15,847 nt of DNA from an uncultured Elusimicrobiales bacterium (GTDB lineage Bacteria; Elusimicrobiota; Elusimicrobia; Elusimicrobiales; Elusimicrobiaceae). The position numbers were made by a program, and so were the translations under genes. The stretch is from NCBI GenBank assembly GCA_944322775.1, contig CALUQA010000075.1, positions 1-15,847 of the forward strand, in the 5' to 3' direction. The notes under the pieces were generated by a model, which had not been told where the DNA came from, did not search any database, and saw only the letters and a list, made by a program, of their open reading frames with translations. This document shows, in pieces, positions 6,271 through 14,318 of the stretch (position 1 is its first letter; the number at the start of each line of letters is the position of its first letter).

Positions 6271-9200
6271 GTTTTTTCCCTTGTTCATTAATCACTTTGC
6301 TGATCATTTCCAATGCGTTGCCACGCATCATAAAATCGTGCCGACAATGTATGTCTATCACCTGCAAAAAAGGCACATATTGGCCAAATCCGTTATCTTT
6401 TTGGGCAATGTGCATGCGTTGGAATTTTGCCAATTGATTAGCCAAGGCGCTTTCCACATCTTTGGCTTTTGGGTCGGGGCGGGTGGCTTTAAACAAGACG
6501 GTTTGTCCCTCATATCTTTGGGGTTGGTAAGCAAATATATCTTCAAAAACGGCCCGACTGTTAGAAAGCAGTCTGTCCACTAAACCCAATTTTTTAAAAC
6601 GGGCAAAAAGCGGGTCATTATTTATATACCCTTGGAAAAACGAAGTGCCTATCAGTTTTTCAACCAATTGCTGTTCTTCTTGGCTGTGGCCGGTACGTGG
6701 GTCAAGCAAATACAAACATTCCACCTTTTCTCCCATATGCGAAAGCTGCACGGCCATTTCATAGGCCACGCTGGCCCCAAACGACCAACCGCCCAATTTA
6801 TAGGGCCCATGCGGCCGCACATGCTGGATATATTTGATATACCGCGCGGCCAAATTTTCAATCCCGCGGATTCCCTCTTCGGTGCTAAAAATATTGTGCG
6901 GCTCCACCGCAAAAAAGGGCTGATCCTGCGCCAATTTTTTGGCCAACGGCAAATAAGCTTCCGACCCGGCATGAGCGGTGTGCACAAAGAACAAAGGCGT
7001 TTTGTTTCCCTCCGTATTAAAAGCAAACACCATGGGGAACGTATTATGCGCGTCCAAATAGGCAGCTTGTTCATGCAGCTTGGGATAGCGGAAAATGAGC
7101 GCCGGAGATATATGCTCGTAGAATACTTCCCGAATGCGCAAGGACAGTTCCGTGGAGCGCAAGGATGTACCGCCCAAATCAAAAAAGTTGTCCTCCCGTC
7201 CAATGGTGGAAGGGTCAATATTTAAAATATCGGCCCAAATATACATCAGTTCTTTTTCAATGCGGCCCTGTGGGGGCACATATTCCGTCGCACGCATCTG
7301 CGACAAATCCGGCTTGGGCAAGGATCTTCTGTCCACTTTTCCGTTGGGATTAAGCGGAATATGCGGCATAAGCATAAAAAACGCCGGGATCATATAGGGA
7401 GGCAAGACGTCTTCCAAAGAACGTTTGAGTTCTTTTATGTTAAGCCTCTCTCTAGGCACCACATAGGCCACTAAATATTTATTGCCGTGTTTATCCTCAC
7501 GTGCTATTACGCAGGCTTCTTTTACGTCTTTATATTTGCATACCTGCAGTTCTATTTCCCCCAGTTCTATGCGAAAGCCGCGTATTTTGACCTGAGAGTC
7601 CTTCCTTCCCAAAAACTCAAGCACGCCCTGCGGCGTAAAACGGGCAAAATCGCCGGTGCGGTACATTCTTTCAAAGTCTTGTTCTTGGCTAAAGGGATTA
7701 GGCACAAACTTTTCTGCCGTCAAATCCGGCTTGTTCAAATAACCTTTGGCCACGTTCAGTCCGGAAATGCACAACTCTCCAAAAGTGCCTATGGGCGCCA
7801 AACGGCCTGCTTTGTCCACGATGTAAGAAGAAGAATTGTCCACCACATAGCCTATAGGCACGCGTTCATAAAATTTATCTACAACAAAGCAAGACGAATA
7901 CACCGTGCATTCCGTCGGGCCATAGGCATTAACCAGTTTATAACACTGTGTTGGCGCAATCGGGGGTAGGGTTTCCCCTCCCACAATAAGATAACGCAAA
8001 GAAGATTGCTGTATGTTTTTTGCAAACTGATATCCCAGCTGGGTGGTAAGCAACGTGCCCGTAATGTGATTTTTTTGGTAATAGTCTTGCAATGCAAGCA
8101 CGTCAAAACGGATATCCTGGGCAATAATGTGCACACAGCCGCCGGCAATCAGTGTGGGGTAATAGTCCATTAAACACGCATCAAACCCCACCCCTGCCAC
8201 AGACGCCACCTTGTCCTGCGGCGTCAAATGAAAACGCCGCTTATGCCCATTGCAAAAAGAGGCCAAATTTTGATGTGTCAGGCACACCCCTTTGGGTTGG
8301 CCCGTGGTGCCGGAAGTATATAAAACCACAAAATTATCTGCCAGCTCCGCCTTGGGCAAGGCGGAAACTTCGTCACAGGGCGGCAAATTGTTTAACGCCG
8401 CTGTATCAGTTACGGGGACGGCAATTTGCGGAAAATGCACCAGCAAGTCTTGGTCTGCCAACAGCAATTTGGCACCGCTGTCCGCCAACATATAATAAAT
8501 ACGCTCAGCCGGGTGAGAGCCGTCCAGCGGCACATAAACTGCTCCGGCGCACAAAACACCTAACGTATAGACAAGCAACTGTTCGCTGCGGTTTGCCAAA
8601 AGGGCCACTCTGTCGCCCCGGTTTATACCCTGCTTGCGCAAATATTGGGCTAAAGCGGTGCTGCGTGCGGCCAATTCTTTATACGTAAGGGTTTTGCCTG
8701 CAAAGCACACTGCCGGCCGCTGCGGCCATGTACGCGCCGCGCTAAAGAATTGTTCCACCACCGTTTGCAGTGGCTCCTGCGTTCGTTTTCCGGAAAACTG
8801 CTGCAAAATGCGTTTGCGCTCCTGCGGGGGAATTTCGGTCAAATCCGCCAGGGTTTCCTGCCGCACGTCTGTATACAAAATTTGGTTCAGCATATGATGC
8901 AGCAGGTCTAAAATGCCGTTTATAATTTCTTGCTGATATAATTTTTTGGAATAAGAAATAGACAAGCTTGCTTCTTGGCCGCTACGCAGAATTTCCAGCT
9001 GCATGTCCGTCTGCGTGGCTTGGCGCATTTGGACAGAAGAAATTTGTATTTCAGGAGTGGAAAAGGGTGGAATTTCCGGCCGGTAATTGACAATAACGTC
9101 AAAAATCGGCTTGCGCGACAAGTCGCGCCGAGGCGCCAAAATGGGAACCAAATATTCTAGCGGACAGGTTTGGTTTAAAATAACCCCCCGGAACACCTTT

Positions 9201-11797
9201 GCCGAAGCCTTTATATATTCTTCCAGCGTCAGCGCAGCCTGCGGTTTAAACCGCACCGGTACGGCGTTTACAAACATGCCAAAAATATCTTTGCTTTGCG
9301 GATGGCTGCGTCCGTTCATAATTACGCCCAGCACATAGTCTTCACTGCCGGAATATTTGGCCAACACGGCCGCACTTATTGCCGTTAAAAACAAAGCAAC
9401 CGAACTGCCCATTTCCTTTGCTTTTGCGGTTATTTTATCAATAGGAAAAACACATTCTTTGCTTATGTCTTGTGCATAAGGCAAAATTTCCGGGCGGGCA
9501 GAGCGGGTGGGCATTTCATTTTCCGGAACGCCGTCTTTAAACATATCCAAAAAGAACTGCGCTTTTTCTTTATGGTCATCATTATTACTTTGCCATACGG
9601 CATAGTCAAAAAAATCTTCTTCCGTATGAAATTGCTTGGCGCGTTCATTTTTATACAATTTCCACAGTTCTTCAATCAGGCTAATTAAACTGACGCCGTC
9701 TGCAATAATGTGATGAATGTTGATGTGAAACAAATATTCGTTCTGCCCCGTACAAAACAAGAAAAAACGATATAAAGGCGGCACCGAAATATCATAGGGC
9801 GCATTTAATTTTTCCACCTGTTCCAGGGCTTGTTCAAAAGAACAGGAAAATACCTTCAGCTCCACTGGCAAGTTTTTCATTACCCGGTGCGTTAAGCGCC
9901 CTTTTTCAAGAGGATAATACGAAGAAAATATACGATAGCGCTTTACCCATGTTTTAAGCGCTTTTTTAAAACGTTCCAAATCTAAATTGCCGGTAATTTT
10001 AAATGCAAATTTGGCATTATAGGCATTTGAATCGGGCACCATGCGCTGTTCTGCGGCCATTTGCCGTTCCGTATAGGTAAGTGGCCAGTCCGTCCTATTT
10101 TTGGCTTTGCCAAAGGAATGAACCAGTGCCCCAGTGCGCTTGTCTATAAAATATAAGGAACCGTCTGCATTGACAAGCGCTTTATCACCGGTTTTGTACA
10201 AAAAAGGAAACATGGGTTTTTTATCCCGCAGAATGGTGGTGTAATAGGGGTTGACGATAAAATTTTCCGCATGCACAAAAGGCAAATTAAACGGGCGTTT
10301 GGTCAAATACGCACCTGCCACATAGATATCGCCTTTTTCCCCCGGCTGGCAAGGGTGCAGGCGCTCGTTTAGCACATAGAGCTGTGTGTTTTTATATTGC
10401 ATATACCGCATATGATAGCCCGCCAGCTGATGGCCGGCCAAAGCGGCCGCATAGTCGCGCCGTTTTAGCTGTTCAAGCAAGTTTTTTTCAAAGCCGGACA
10501 AGTCCTTTTCGCGCACGTGCCACAAAAGTCCATCGGCACATTTTTCCAACAGACGGCATATTTCATAGTCGCGCAAAAGCTCTTCTTCCCGCTGGCTCAT
10601 CAACAGGCAGTCCCCCGGTTTGCTGGGCATGTCCACCGTTTTGTGCAAATGTTTGGTAATGCGAAGGGTATTAAAATTTGCCGTCACAAAAGAAGGCAGC
10701 AGGGCCAAGGTTTTTTCCGCCGTTACTTCTTTTATGGGCATGTCTTGGTCCGAAATAAAAAACTTGGCCAAAAAGTGTTTTTTGGGGGCATAGGTTTTTT
10801 GGGCATGTTCCAAATGGGCTTCGTCGTCTAAATAAGCGTCTAAGGACCAATCAATCAAATTGTAACCCAATGCCTCATAATATTGCGGCGGCATGCTGCC
10901 CATAATGCGCGCACCTGTTTCCACCAACACGGGCCCCTGCGGGGTCAATTTAATCTCACTGTGGGAAGAACCGTACGTTATGCCCAGCGCGTCAAGCACT
11001 TTAAACGTATATTGCACCGCCTGTTTATACGGCGCAGTTATTTTATGCACTAAACGGCTTGCTTCATACACAGGAACATTGCGCTCCGTGAGTACTTTGT
11101 TATAAAGCAAAATATCCGTCATAATGTGTTTGCCCGCGCGGGAAACACAATTGACCACCATTTCGTCACCTTCTATATATTGCTGCAAAAGCAGGCGGGT
11201 GTTGCGCTCGCCGGCTGCGTCGGTTTGATTTAAATATTTACGGAAATAAGCAGCAATTTGCGCCTCAGTCGTGCAGGACACGACCCCGTCCGTACCGGCA
11301 CTGCGGCAAGGTTTAATGATAATGCGCTTAAAGCCCTTTTCTCTAAACCAGGCCAAGGCTTCTGGCAAAGACTCTGTCAACAGGGAAGGAATATGCCGCA
11401 GTCCCGCTTTGCGCAAGGCTTGCTGCATTTGGTATTTGTCTCTTCTGGCCCACAGCAGCTCCTGCCGGTTAACCGGCAGGCCCAAACGCCCGGCCAGCAT
11501 TTCCGCCGCGATAACGCCCGTTTCAGTGCCGGGAATGACGGCTTTAAAATGATAGGCTTTCAGTTTGTTAACCAGTTGTTCAAAATCGTCCGGCATACGC
11601 CAACAGGCTTCATAGAAGCCCCCTACCTGAGACTTGATATATTTGTCCATAAAATCGGCAGAAAAAGAGGAGCGTTTTTCCCAGCCCGAGGTGATGTGAT
11701 AGGGCTTCATGCCCCGTGCGCGAATACGCGCCGCATACTGCGAGCCGGTGGCATATCCGTCCACAATTAAAATATTTTCTGCCGTATCAGTCTTCAT
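6260..11797 (-). CDS. Hybrid ATP-grasp / nonribosomal peptide synthetase (ATP-grasp, partial A, C, A, PCP, TE)
   Basis: This 1845-residue enzyme has these domains by approximate residue. 1-420 is an ATP-grasp ligase (IIIKPCRSAGTDG with Lys162; Glu281, Glu293 and the ETGAR motif for metal binding), a type that joins a carboxylate to an amine through an acyl phosphate. 472-563 is an adenylation fragment with its own TGD (536-538). 570-1000 is a condensation domain with intact HHIIADG (695-701). 1005-1495 is a full adenylation domain (TSGTTGQPKG 1161-1170, AYGPTE 1291-1296, TGD 1381-1383, KIRGFRIELGEIE 1404-1416, Lys1487). 1505-1580 is a PCP (LGGTS, Ser1545). 1590-1845 is a thioesterase (GWSFG with Ser1672, Asp1699, His1820). 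By alignment with GrsA the specificity residues read D-A-M-L-I-G-A-V-Y-K, pointing to a hydrophobic, perhaps aromatic, amino acid (low confidence). It overlaps its neighbours by 11 bases on each side. No upstream PCP supplies the C domain in cis, so a donor on the separate ACP is likely. Confidence 0.93.
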   Translation of the reverse strand: MKTDTAENILIVDGYATGSQYAARIRARGMKPYHITSGWEKRSSFSADFMDKYIKSQVGGFYEACWRMPDDFEQLVNKLKAYHFKAVIPGTETGVIAAEMLAGRLGLPVNRQELLWARRDKYQMQQALRKAGLRHIPSLLTESLPEALAWFREKGFKRIIIKPCRSAGTDGVVSCTTEAQIAAYFRKYLNQTDAAGERNTRLLLQQYIEGDEMVVNCVSRAGKHIMTDILLYNKVLTERNVPVYEASRLVHKITAPYKQAVQYTFKVLDALGITYGSSHSEIKLTPQGPVLVETGARIMGSMPPQYYEALGYNLIDWSLDAYLDDEAHLEHAQKTYAPKKHFLAKFFISDQDMPIKEVTAEKTLALLPSFVTANFNTLRITKHLHKTVDMPSKPGDCLLMSQREEELLRDYEICRLLEKCADGLLWHVREKDLSGFEKNLLEQLKRRDYAAALAGHQLAGYHMRYMQYKNTQLYVLNERLHPCQPGEKGDIYVAGAYLTKRPFNLPFVHAENFIVNPYYTTILRDKKPMFPFLYKTGDKALVNADGSLYFIDKRTGALVHSFGKAKNRTDWPLTYTERQMAAEQRMVPDSNAYNAKFAFKITGNLDLERFKKALKTWVKRYRIFSSYYPLEKGRLTHRVMKNLPVELKVFSCSFEQALEQVEKLNAPYDISVPPLYRFFLFCTGQNEYLFHINIHHIIADGVSLISLIEELWKLYKNERAKQFHTEEDFFDYAVWQSNNDDHKEKAQFFLDMFKDGVPENEMPTRSARPEILPYAQDISKECVFPIDKITAKAKEMGSSVALFLTAISAAVLAKYSGSEDYVLGVIMNGRSHPQSKDIFGMFVNAVPVRFKPQAALTLEEYIKASAKVFRGVILNQTCPLEYLVPILAPRRDLSRKPIFDVIVNYRPEIPPFSTPEIQISSVQMRQATQTDMQLEILRSGQEASLSISYSKKLYQQEIINGILDLLHHMLNQILYTDVRQETLADLTEIPPQERKRILQQFSGKRTQEPLQTVVEQFFSAARTWPQRPAVCFAGKTLTYKELAARSTALAQYLRKQGINRGDRVALLANRSEQLLVYTLGVLCAGAVYVPLDGSHPAERIYYMLADSGAKLLLADQDLLVHFPQIAVPVTDTAALNNLPPCDEVSALPKAELADNFVVLYTSGTTGQPKGVCLTHQNLASFCNGHKRRFHLTPQDKVASVAGVGFDACLMDYYPTLIAGGCVHIIAQDIRFDVLALQDYYQKNHITGTLLTTQLGYQFAKNIQQSSLRYLIVGGETLPPIAPTQCYKLVNAYGPTECTVYSSCFVVDKFYERVPIGYVVDNSSSYIVDKAGRLAPIGTFGELCISGLNVAKGYLNKPDLTAEKFVPNPFSQEQDFERMYRTGDFARFTPQGVLEFLGRKDSQVKIRGFRIELGEIELQVCKYKDVKEACVIAREDKHGNKYLVAYVVPRERLNIKELKRSLEDVLPPYMIPAFFMLMPHIPLNPNGKVDRRSLPKPDLSQMRATEYVPPQGRIEKELMYIWADILNIDPSTIGREDNFFDLGGTSLRSTELSLRIREVFYEHISPALIFRYPKLHEQAAYLDAHNTFPMVFAFNTEGNKTPLFFVHTAHAGSEAYLPLAKKLAQDQPFFAVEPHNIFSTEEGIRGIENLAARYIKYIQHVRPHGPYKLGGWSFGASVAYEMAVQLSHMGEKVECLYLLDPRTGHSQEEQQLVEKLIGTSFFQGYINNDPLFARFKKLGLVDRLLSNSRAVFEDIFAYQPQRYEGQTVLFKATRPDPKAKDVESALANQLAKFQRMHIAQKDNGFGQYVPFLQVIDIHCRHDFMMRGNALEMISKVINEQGKKHDK

Positions 11798-12251
11798 ACT
11801 TTTTCATTTCCCATAAATTGTAGTTGGACTCTTTCCATCCTACTTTGTGATACAAGGGCACCACTGCCGTATTGCTTTTGTCCACATAAAAACGAAAGCC
11901 AATAATATCTTCCCGCGTGTGATAAAAAGCCATCGCATGGCGGAACAAACTTTTAAACACTCCTTTGCGGCGATAGGCAGGCAAAACATACAAATCCGTC
12001 AACCACATAAAATTTGCATTACGCCAGGTGCTCCATTCAAACACATACATCAGCTGCCCCACCACTTTATCTCCGTCACAGGCCAGCCAATAAACGCCCT
12101 TGCGCTTATCGTCCAAAATAGCTTGCATACTTTGGGTCAAACGCTGCATATCCAGGCCCCGATGTTCCGTTTCTAAAGCCAAGGCATTATTAAATGCCAC
12201 CAGAACGGATAAATCTTTTTGCTCGGCTGTTCTAATCACAAAATCATTCAT
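11787..12251 (-). CDS. GNAT-family N-acetyltransferase
   Basis: A 154-residue cytoplasmic protein of the GCN5-related acetyltransferase fold. An N-terminal IRTAEQKDL strand-helix is followed by the central strand FMWLTDLYVLPAYRRKGVFK (residues 81-100). There Arg95-Lys96-Gly97 correspond to the pyrophosphate-binding loop of the acetyl-CoA site. The end (NTAVVPLYHKVGW) is the usual C-terminal GNAT helix and strand. The ATG at 12251 is chosen because AAGGAG lies 10 bases upstream; an ATG at 12284 would add eleven residues that precede the fold. It overlaps the NRPS start by 11 bases, so it probably acylates an amino group on the precursor or product of that enzyme, or gives self-protection by acetylation. 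The substrate cannot be read from sequence. The 155 bases before it (12252-12406) hold a weak TGCCC-TAT-GGGCA hairpin and no convincing promoter. Confidence 0.88.
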   Translation of the reverse strand: MNDFVIRTAEQKDLSVLVAFNNALALETEHRGLDMQRLTQSMQAILDDKRKGVYWLACDGDKVVGQLMYVFEWSTWRNANFMWLTDLYVLPAYRRKGVFKSLFRHAMAFYHTREDIIGFRFYVDKSNTAVVPLYHKVGWKESNYNLWEMKKYED

Positions 12252-12406
12252 AAATTCTTTTCTCCTTGCCCACTTCGAACACAAAACGTTCTGGTATAAA
12301 ATTTATTTGTAAAACATTATGGAAAAAGACTCCATCACATATTCTTCGTTCGTGTGCTTATTATAAAAATAGTTTTTTATTGGTGCCCATAGGGCATTGT
12401 ACCGTT

Positions 12407-13537
12407 TTACCAGTCGCTGGCTTTGCCCATGGGGCCCACGGGCAATTGCGTCCCTATGGTAAAAGCACGGGGCATTTCGTGCGAAGAAAGTTTGGCCAGC
12501 AAAAATTGCCTCAGCTGCGGCAGTTCCGCCGCGGTATGCCCCTCTTTCAGCACCAAAAAGGCCTTTAGGCGCTGGACTTCTTCGGGGCGCATTAAGCGCA
12601 CGCGGCAGGCCTTTACCGCCGGATATTGCAAAATCACTTTTTCCACCCGCTCAAGCGACACGTTTACCCCCGCCACCTGCACCAGGCGGTCCATGCGCTT
12701 AAGCGGAAAAATACCCCGCGGCGGCACAAACTGCACTTCATCGGGGAAGTCTACCCACCCTTCAATGCCTTTGCGGCGCAGGCGCGGCGGCACCCCTTGT
12801 GCAAGTTCCCAATAATCATTAATTACAAAGGGGGCGTCTTCTTTATTCCGCACGCCGATGCCGCCCGTTTCCGTGGCGCCGTACAGCTCCAGCACGCATT
12901 GGGCGCCTGCTTTTTGCAAGCGTTCAAAAAGGCCTTTGGGGCACGGAGCCGTAGAGGTCACCGCCGCCACCCCGGCAGGAAAAGTATGCCCCGCCCGTAA
13001 AAAATACTCCCAAAACAGCGGAAATCCGGCCACCACGTCCCCCGCCTGCAAAAGCGTATGCCACGGCTGCAGCGGAAGCGGCGCCATAGCCACCGCCGGG
13101 ATATGATAGCAAGAGGCAAACATCACCGCAAAAGACAGCCCGTACAAATGCTGCCGCGGCGTAAGCGTAATCAGGCGTTTAGCCGTTTGAAAATGCCCGC
13201 CCACGCAGGCGCCTTCTATTTCCAGCATTTCACGCGTATAGCGCACTTGCTTGGGCGCACCCGTACTGCCGGAAGTGGACAAATACACCGCCTGATTTTT
13301 TTCATACGCATTGCAAGCTTGCAGGGCCAGTTCTTGCAAAGAGGCAAAAGGGTCCGGCTCAAAAGCAAAAAAAGCCCCCGTCAATCGGGTGGCTTCTTGC
13401 CGCACCTGCGGGGAAAGCGCGTCTAAACAAATCGGCTCGGCCGTATCAAAAAAAGCCAGCACGTCACGGCGCTGTTTAACCAGTTCCGTGCGGAAAATGT
13501 CCTCTATCAACCCTTCGGTCTGCTCAAGGGTGAACAT
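12407..13537 (-). CDS. Short AMP-forming acyl/aryl-acid ligase (aryl-polyene-cluster type)
   Basis: The 376-residue protein belongs to the adenylate-forming superfamily. Visible motifs are the P-loop STSGSTGAPK (residues 87-96), YGATETGG (219-226), the hinge segment RMDRLVQVAGVNVSLERVE (281-299) and the C-terminal lysine in PMGK (Lys372). All main catalytic elements are present, although it is much shorter than the usual 500 or more residues of acyl-CoA synthetases. Compact ligases of this kind occur in aryl polyene and dialkylresorcinol clusters, where they activate an aryl carboxylic acid and load it on an ACP; that is the likely role here, using the ACP at 15507. The start at 13537 has GGGGAG 5 bases upstream; an ATG at 13558 would add seven residues. 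It overlaps the previous gene by 14 bases. A fatty acid instead of an aryl substrate is equally possible. Confidence 0.82.
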   Translation of the reverse strand: MFTLEQTEGLIEDIFRTELVKQRRDVLAFFDTAEPICLDALSPQVRQEATRLTGAFFAFEPDPFASLQELALQACNAYEKNQAVYLSTSGSTGAPKQVRYTREMLEIEGACVGGHFQTAKRLITLTPRQHLYGLSFAVMFASCYHIPAVAMAPLPLQPWHTLLQAGDVVAGFPLFWEYFLRAGHTFPAGVAAVTSTAPCPKGLFERLQKAGAQCVLELYGATETGGIGVRNKEDAPFVINDYWELAQGVPPRLRRKGIEGWVDFPDEVQFVPPRGIFPLKRMDRLVQVAGVNVSLERVEKVILQYPAVKACRVRLMRPEEVQRLKAFLVLKEGHTAAELPQLRQFLLAKLSSHEMPRAFTIGTQLPVGPMGKASDW

Positions 13538-14318
13538 AGGGCTCCCCGCGCAAAGCAAAAATCATGCCGGCAAATTGTTCCTGCAAATCAAACGTTTGCG
13601 GCGTCTGCAAATAATCCGCAAGCAATAAAAGGCTGTGCGCGCACGATTGCACCGCAAGCTGCGGTTGGGTATGGGCGGCTGTGTCATCGGTGCGGGCAAG
13701 CGTGATATTTTTTAACACCGCCCGCGTGGTGTCCGTCGGTGCGGCGCTGACCACCAAGGCCCCCGCCACCCGCACGGGCGGCAGCTGGGGCTGATAGACA
13801 TAGGGATCAAAACGGTGCGGCTCTTTTTGCAGCACCTGCGCAAGCAACGGGTTCACGTCTTCGGCCAGCGTCACCAGCACCTGCGGGCACATGTTTTGCG
13901 CCAACAGCTGTTGGGCCGTCAGCAAAGCGCCGGCAAAAGAAGCGTCCATTTGCCCCGTTACCAAACAGGGGCCCGTTATTTTAAGCAAAGAAGAAAGCAA
14001 AAAAGAGGTGGAGTTATGCACCGAATTGGCAAAAGCCGTGGGGGAAGAGAGTTCGTCCCCGTCTTCCACAATACTGTCCATAAATTTAATCGTGCTGCTT
14101 AAAGCTCCCGCACCCATCGCCAAGCTGATGCCCATGTCGGCACGCTGCTGCGGCGTTAAGCGGGCTTGCGCTAAGGCCTGGCAGGCGCACAACAGCGCAT
14201 TTTTGGACACGGCCTCGGCGCGGCGCAGGCTGCGCACGTCCAAGTACGGAGCGCATTGGGTGGCGTCCGCATCGCCTTTTAGACAGGCAAAACCGTTTAT
14301 ATACAAATCAGGCAGCAT
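13524..14318 (-). CDS. Half-length ketosynthase homologue, chain-length-factor-like (ApeC-type)
   Basis: A 264-residue protein resembling the N-terminal half of a beta-ketoacyl synthase (the Ketoacyl-synt_2 group found in aryl polyene clusters). It shows NSVHNSTSF (residues 98-106) and the strand-turn LVTGQMDASFAGALL (119-133). When laid against VTACAGGTDAVG of the neighbouring ketosynthase, Gln123 falls exactly at the catalytic Cys. The histidine motifs of the C-terminal half are absent, so it is not a catalyst by itself. In type II polyketide systems a Cys-to-Gln subunit partners the active ketosynthase and sets chain length and decarboxylation; the same is inferred here. AGGAG stands 6 bases before the ATG, and the gene overlaps the ketosynthase gene by 11 bases. 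Pairing the two in one complex is supported by adjacency and overlap only. Confidence 0.78.
   Translation of the reverse strand: MLPDLYINGFACLKGDADATQCAPYLDVRSLRRAEAVSKNALLCACQALAQARLTPQQRADMGISLAMGAGALSSTIKFMDSIVEDGDELSSPTAFANSVHNSTSFLLSSLLKITGPCLVTGQMDASFAGALLTAQQLLAQNMCPQVLVTLAEDVNPLLAQVLQKEPHRFDPYVYQPQLPPVRVAGALVVSAAPTDTTRAVLKNITLARTDDTAAHTQPQLAVQSCAHSLLLLADYLQTPQTFDLQEQFAGMIFALRGEPYVHP

Noticed and set aside
12385..12406. TGCCC-TAT-GGGCA hairpin after the ligase gene as a terminator
   Set aside because: The stem is only 5 bp with a 3-base loop, and no T run follows on the minus strand (AATAAAAAAC). It is too weak to call.
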